A DNA stretch of 64,000 nucleotides. Origin: Lucifuga dentata. Lineage: Eukaryota; Chordata; Actinopteri; Ophidiiformes; Bythitidae. The stretch lies in contig VXCM01000452.1 of NCBI GenBank assembly GCA_014773175.1, positions 1-64,000 on the forward strand, written 5' to 3'. The notes beneath the pieces were generated by a model, which searched no databases, was not told the DNA's origin, and saw only the letters and a program-made list of their open reading frames with translations. Shown piece by piece: positions 59,981-64,000 of this stretch; position 1 is the stretch's first letter; the number at the start of each line of letters is the position of its first letter. Both the position numbers and the translations under genes were made by a program.

Positions 59981-60066
59981 TGTTTTTTTTTTTCTGTAAT
60001 GAGGATCAAACCTGTGACCTTTGGGTACAGGTTGCAGTCTAAACTTTAGACCACCCTGCTGCTAAT
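59981..60066 (-). mobile_element. tRNA-like SINE head with poly-A
   Basis: The minus strand reads GTGGTCTAAAG (box A position), then GGTTTGATCC (box B, complement of 60003-60012) and ends in an A-run. It is probably a retroposed tRNA-derived sequence rather than a working tRNA gene, because a clean acceptor stem and anticodon arm are not evident. Confidence 0.5.
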
Positions 60067-60316
60067 CACTTTCATTTTTCATATTTTAGCTGTATGCTGA
60101 TGCAATTTCTGAAAAAGCAACACATACATATGTATCTTTTAGCTTTTAGATAAATCTCTTGATTTTGTTGCAGTGCCCAGCAGCATCCCCTGATCTCAAA
60201 TATCCTCCCACTTCACTGTTGTTGCTGTGAAACTCATTTATAGTTGAGTTTTAAAACATCAAATTGTAGGTTTGGAGGTGCTGTTGAGTGGTGCTGTATT
60301 AAGCTGAGGTAATATG

Positions 60317-60742
60317 TCTTTAATCCCCTGGAGTCTAAAGTCATTTTTGTGATGAAAGTTTTAAAATTTAATTTGATATTTATTTTCCACCTAAAGAGCA
60401 GCACTGTAAAAACTCCTTTACTAAAGTGGATGACAAATTTTGGCTTGTGAAAATCTGGCCATTTCTGCCAAACCTCTCAAGAACAAATAGCAAAACATCC
60501 CTTTCAAGGCCTCATTTCTTGTTTATTGAGCGAATGTGGAGGGCTCAATCAAAATTGGATCATTTTAAAATTTTATTTTGATTTAAAGAATTTTTCCAGT
60601 AATTATTCCACCAAATTGTTTTCCCTTATTTTCTTGTAGAATAAAAACAAAAAAAAATCAGGAATGTTCTAAAATGAAGTGTGGAAGAATTTCTCAGAAT
60701 ACAGTGATATTTTCTTGATTCGCGGTGACCTCAGAGGGTTAA
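60317..60742. mobile_element. Candidate small DNA transposon
   Basis: CTTTAATCCCCTGGAGTC near the left and GACCTCAGAGGGTTAAGG at the right align as imperfect inverted termini, about 425 bp apart. No target duplication was identified. Confidence 0.35.
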
Positions 60743-61124
60743 GGGTAAAATAGTGAATCTTTTCTCCGTACACCATAAGGCTGCTACAGTAAGGAAATGG
60801 AGACTGAGACATCTTTGGATTGAAATGTCATTGATGATCTGACATTGTCTGTTTAATATATGAATGATTTTAATAGATGTTAAAAATTACTCTGCATGTT
60901 AAAAAGATCGGTGTCAGATTAGTCCGATTAATAAAGACGGTTTTACTAAAAACTGAAAAGTGCCTTCAGCCTCTTTTTGCTTTCAGAAAATGTTTCCTTC
61001 ATTTGAAGTACAAACTGCTTTATAAAGGATGGAGCAAAACTTCTGTGGTGTCTTTAAAATAATGATTTCTTCTCTCCTCAAATATTTAACTTTTAAGGAG
61101 ACATATGACAAGAGTAGAGCAGAG

Positions 61125-61195
61125 AGACTAGAGTAGTACTTTATTAATCCCCTTGGGGAAAGTTCAGTGTTGCAGCAGCAATTACAAGAAACACA
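61125..61195. mobile_element. Retroposon tail-like sequence
   Basis: TACTTTATTAATCCCCTTGG with GGAAAGTTCAG is a motif I associate with 3' tails of widespread fish retroposons. Only this short piece is present. Confidence 0.35.
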
Positions 61196-61532
61196 CACAC
61201 TGAGGTAGGTAAAAGATAAAAAAGATAGAACACTGATACTATACTAAATAAAGTAGAACAGAAAAGAGTAAAAAAAAATTTAAGTAAGCTATTGCTATAG
61301 CAACTATGGATATAAAACTAGATTTCCATATCTTTCTGATGAGGATTTAATGTGCAGAAAAAAATGCACTAATCTCATGCTCTGCCTTGCTGTGGCACTG
61401 CTGGGCCCACTGAATAAAAAAAAAGGCCTTTTAGGTCTAAATTCAACTGTGTTACATGTTGATGTCAAGTTGTTAAGGAAGTAAAGGACCTATCAAAAAT
61501 GTCATTTTCAGGGCAGTTCAGGACCTGTGGGT

Positions 61533-61535
61533 TTT

Positions 61536-61569
<34 letters not shown>

Positions 61570-61584
61570 TTTCTTCTTTTTTTT
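61533..61584. repeat. (TTTC)n microsatellite
   Basis: Tetranucleotide pyrimidine tract running into poly-T. Confidence 0.95.
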
Positions 61585-62845
61585 GACAATGTTCAACACA
61601 AATTTTTTATATTGTGGTATAAAAAAAATAGGGAAAATATCTAAAGTATATGTCTTCCTCCATAAACCCCTTACCATTTGAGTTACAAAACATCTATTCT
61701 TATAATGAAATTAAAACTTAAAACTATAAACTACTGCTGATGCTCAATGTAACAGATAACAGATCCAACCATGTTGTTTTCCTAAATATTGAACAATGAC
61801 CAGGTAAAAGCATTTGGGAATGAAAGCCTTAGAGCTTTTTAGGCAGGGTTAATGGAATGAAAATGTGCTAAAGTTAATGAAGAAGTGACATCTACTCTAA
61901 GGGAGTCAAGTTTTTTCAGAAAGATCCTCCAACACTTTGCCTGTTTTTCAGAAAAAGTTAAAGCAATGATGAGAGTAATGGCATATCAAGGTAACACACA
62001 TTTAGTGGGATCTATGTGTATACAAATAGAGTTTTATCACCAAACCTGAGAGGTTTGCAAATTTCCTTTTTCAGATAAAAATTTCAAAGGAAAGTGTGTT
62101 GTCAAAACTGCAGTTGGAGAAAATGTTGGTTACGATGTATTAATAAAAACAAACACAAAAATTGATAAATTGACATCTGAATGATTACCAGATGTCAGTT
62201 TTCTTCTGGATGTATTTCTGAATGGCAGAGTTGCTGCAGAAGGAGGAATGACTGAATCGGTTGAGTGAGATCAGGGTAACCGCTTGCATTGTTATTGTGA
62301 TCTTGGAGGATCAGCAGGCTACAGCCTTCTATGTGCTTGTTTGAAGCAGCATGTCTGATGGTGCAACCGATGTGGAAGTGCCTTTTGCTGTAATTCCTCC
62401 AATGGCCACTAGGTGCCGTTGCACAAAATTTGACTACATTTAAGTGATGGGAAAAAAAAAACCCTCTACAAACATTTATGAAGTTTTTTTTTCTCAACAA
62501 GTTATGGTCTCAGTAGTTTGTTTTATTTCTTATTACATGTTTCTTGGTGTTTCTACATGCCTCTTCACTAGTTTGATTCCTTATTGGATTAAACTGGCAC
62601 TCCGTGAATAGACTGAACATGCAAAAACACAGGGATGGCACATGGATTATTCTCTCCTTTTTATTGCTAATCTTAAATGCTGTAAGTCGTTCTGAGTCTT
62701 TTCCCTGATTTGGGAATCTATCAGCTGTTTGCCTTCAGTCAGAAACCCAAAAGCACATGGACAAGACCTATTTAATGATTTCATGCTAGAGAGGAGGGAC
62801 TTTGGAAGAGAAAATGATAAACTAGGATGTGTATGACGTCTTCAC

Positions 62846-62848
<3 letters not shown>

Positions 62849-62891
<43 letters not shown>

Positions 62892-62895
62892 GGTG
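62849..62895. repeat. (TG)n-(TGGG)n microsatellite
   Basis: TG tract ending in GGGTGGGTGGG, a G-rich tail. Confidence 0.95.
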
Positions 62896-63779
62896 TGTTT
62901 GTCTACTACATCTACTCACTCATTTGATGATGCTGTACAACGTAGGCTAGGCTACAAGGGTGACAGGGATGCTTAATTCGATATGAGGGGTGAATGATGC
63001 CACAGAGAAGTGAGATGCAGTCATTATCAGTAACACTTCACTATTGTATATGGAGATGTACTGTAGGTGTTCATTAGGATTATTTTACATTACTAAGTGC
63101 TTTGATATTTGATTGGCTAATGCAGGATATTGTGACAATTTCTACAAGAAGTGGAAGTCATAGGAAATACAATTTGTTTTTGCATCTAAGTAATAATTTA
63201 AGTATGTTTTAACCATTGGTTAAAAATTTTTAGAAATATTTAAACTTTGAAATTGAATTGAAATTGCATTTTTCCCCCCATTTGGTTGGTATGAAAAAGG
63301 CTGTAAATACTACAATACTCACATGCATTTGTAGCCATTATTGTAACAAACAGGCAGATATCACTCATTTACGTGCACACTATACTCCACTGCATTTTTT
63401 TTCTGTACTGCTGTTAAGACAAAAATATGAGAAAGACACATGCATGAACAGAATTAATACGATTCCGTGGTTGGCAGAATATACGTAAGTAACATAAGGA
63501 GAGTCCTCCAGGTAAGGAAATGCATGTGGAAGTGGCTTACTGCAATTATGTTTATGTTTATGCTTGCTTTAGTAAATTAATTTACAATTGCATAATCATT
63601 GTCTATTACTTAGAGTAAGCTTATGTCAATTTATGCTGATTTCAGTCTAATTATGGTGTTTACCTGACGTTTGAAAAAAAATAAGTTATTGCCTTGATCA
63701 AAGTTTTAATGTGCATGTAAATATATTGAATGTAGTAAATTCAGTTTCAGTTGTTGAGATGAAAAACGAAAAGCACTGC

Positions 63780-64000
63780 ACTATTAGAGTTGATCCAGCC
63801 CACCCCTGAAGACACCCATGTGCAGCATCAACCACCCCCCTCACTTTGCGCTCCTTCCCTCCCTCTGCATCTTTGTGGCATCAATCAGCCCTCATACCGG
63901 TGAGTGGGCTGCAAGTCAAATTAGCTATCCGTCATCCTGCTGGCGGAGCTCAGCGGAGGCTACTGCGGTAAGCTGCGGCGACGCACGATGCTGATCCACG
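63780..64000 (+). promoter_or_regulatory. GC-rich block at window edge, possible start of the next gene
   Basis: Base composition shifts from AT-rich to GC-rich, with CpGs concentrated in the last 60 bp. A donor-like GCG/GTAAGC lies at 63967/63968 and an ATG at 63988. Strand and identity cannot be decided from the part shown. Confidence 0.25.

Larger units (their letters stand above)
59240..60960 (+). other. prx: prx 3' UTR and downstream sequence
   Basis: AATAAA signals lie at 59672-59677, 60640-60645 and 60930-60935. Nothing coding is visible. A tRNA-derived fragment (minus strand, about 59981-60066) and a candidate small DNA transposon (about 60317-60742) are embedded downstream of the first signal, which makes that first signal the simplest end. 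Confidence 0.45.
61200..63780. other. Intergenic, no gene seen
   Basis: AT-rich sequence with two microsatellites. A segment near 61511-61600 (AGTTCAGGACCTG, then GACAATGTTCAACACAAA) repeats the sequence around 38152-38236, so both belong to one undefined interspersed family. Confidence 0.5.

Noticed and set aside
59996..60066. Functional tRNA gene on the minus strand
   Set aside because: Box A and B are present, but a clean acceptor stem and anticodon arm are not evident and an A-run follows, which fits a SINE remnant.

Overview
The window looks like a ray-finned (probably percomorph) fish chromosome segment: two multi-exon vertebrate genes with GT-AG introns, AT-rich introns full of (CA)n/(CT)n/(ATTT)n microsatellites, Tc1/mariner relics, tRNA-derived SINE fragments and a palindromic MITE family. 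No prokaryotic, plasmid, phage or CRISPR feature is present. Both genes lie on the + strand.

Gene 1 is pld3 (phospholipase D3 family). A promoter-like block lies at about 3.7-3.8 kb, with a noncoding exon ending at 3965. Eleven coding exons run from ATG 7635 to TAG 14509 and join without a frame break into 486 codons: an N-terminal membrane anchor and two intact HxKxxxxD motifs. The 3' UTR runs to about 15.2 or 16.0 kb.

Gene 2 is a very large periaxin gene (prx). Eight coding exons were traced from 39678 to 59239. They encode a low-complexity N-terminal extension (start codon not resolved), a periaxin-type PDZ domain split over two exons, a Lys/Arg-rich segment, one giant exon of about 13.6 kb filled with AHNAK-like repeats, and a short C-terminal exon. 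The predicted protein exceeds 4,900 aa; human L-periaxin is about 1,461 aa. PDZ exon sequence, the adjoining intron position, the [10 protein letters not shown] motif and linkage to pld3 identify it as periaxin rather than AHNAK. Candidate noncoding 5' exons are a CpG-rich block at 16.2-16.5 kb and a CArG/CCAAT block at 27.5-27.8 kb. The 16.5-39.7 kb interval is otherwise intron-like and repeat-rich.

The most informative observations are: (a) nested higher-order repeats of about 303, 504 and 507 bp inside the giant exon, all multiples of three; (b) a short intron placed exactly where mammals retain an intron to make S-periaxin; (c) an alternative, read-through 3' end; (d) microsatellites touching splice sites of both genes; (e) ten single-N joins, six flanked by exact 63-67 nt duplications, an assembly signature that creates a false frameshift in the giant exon at 56399; and (f) a palindromic MITE family with at least seven copies. 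After 59.7 kb the window holds repeats and, at its right edge, a GC-rich block that may begin the next gene. I saw no unknown multi-gene system.
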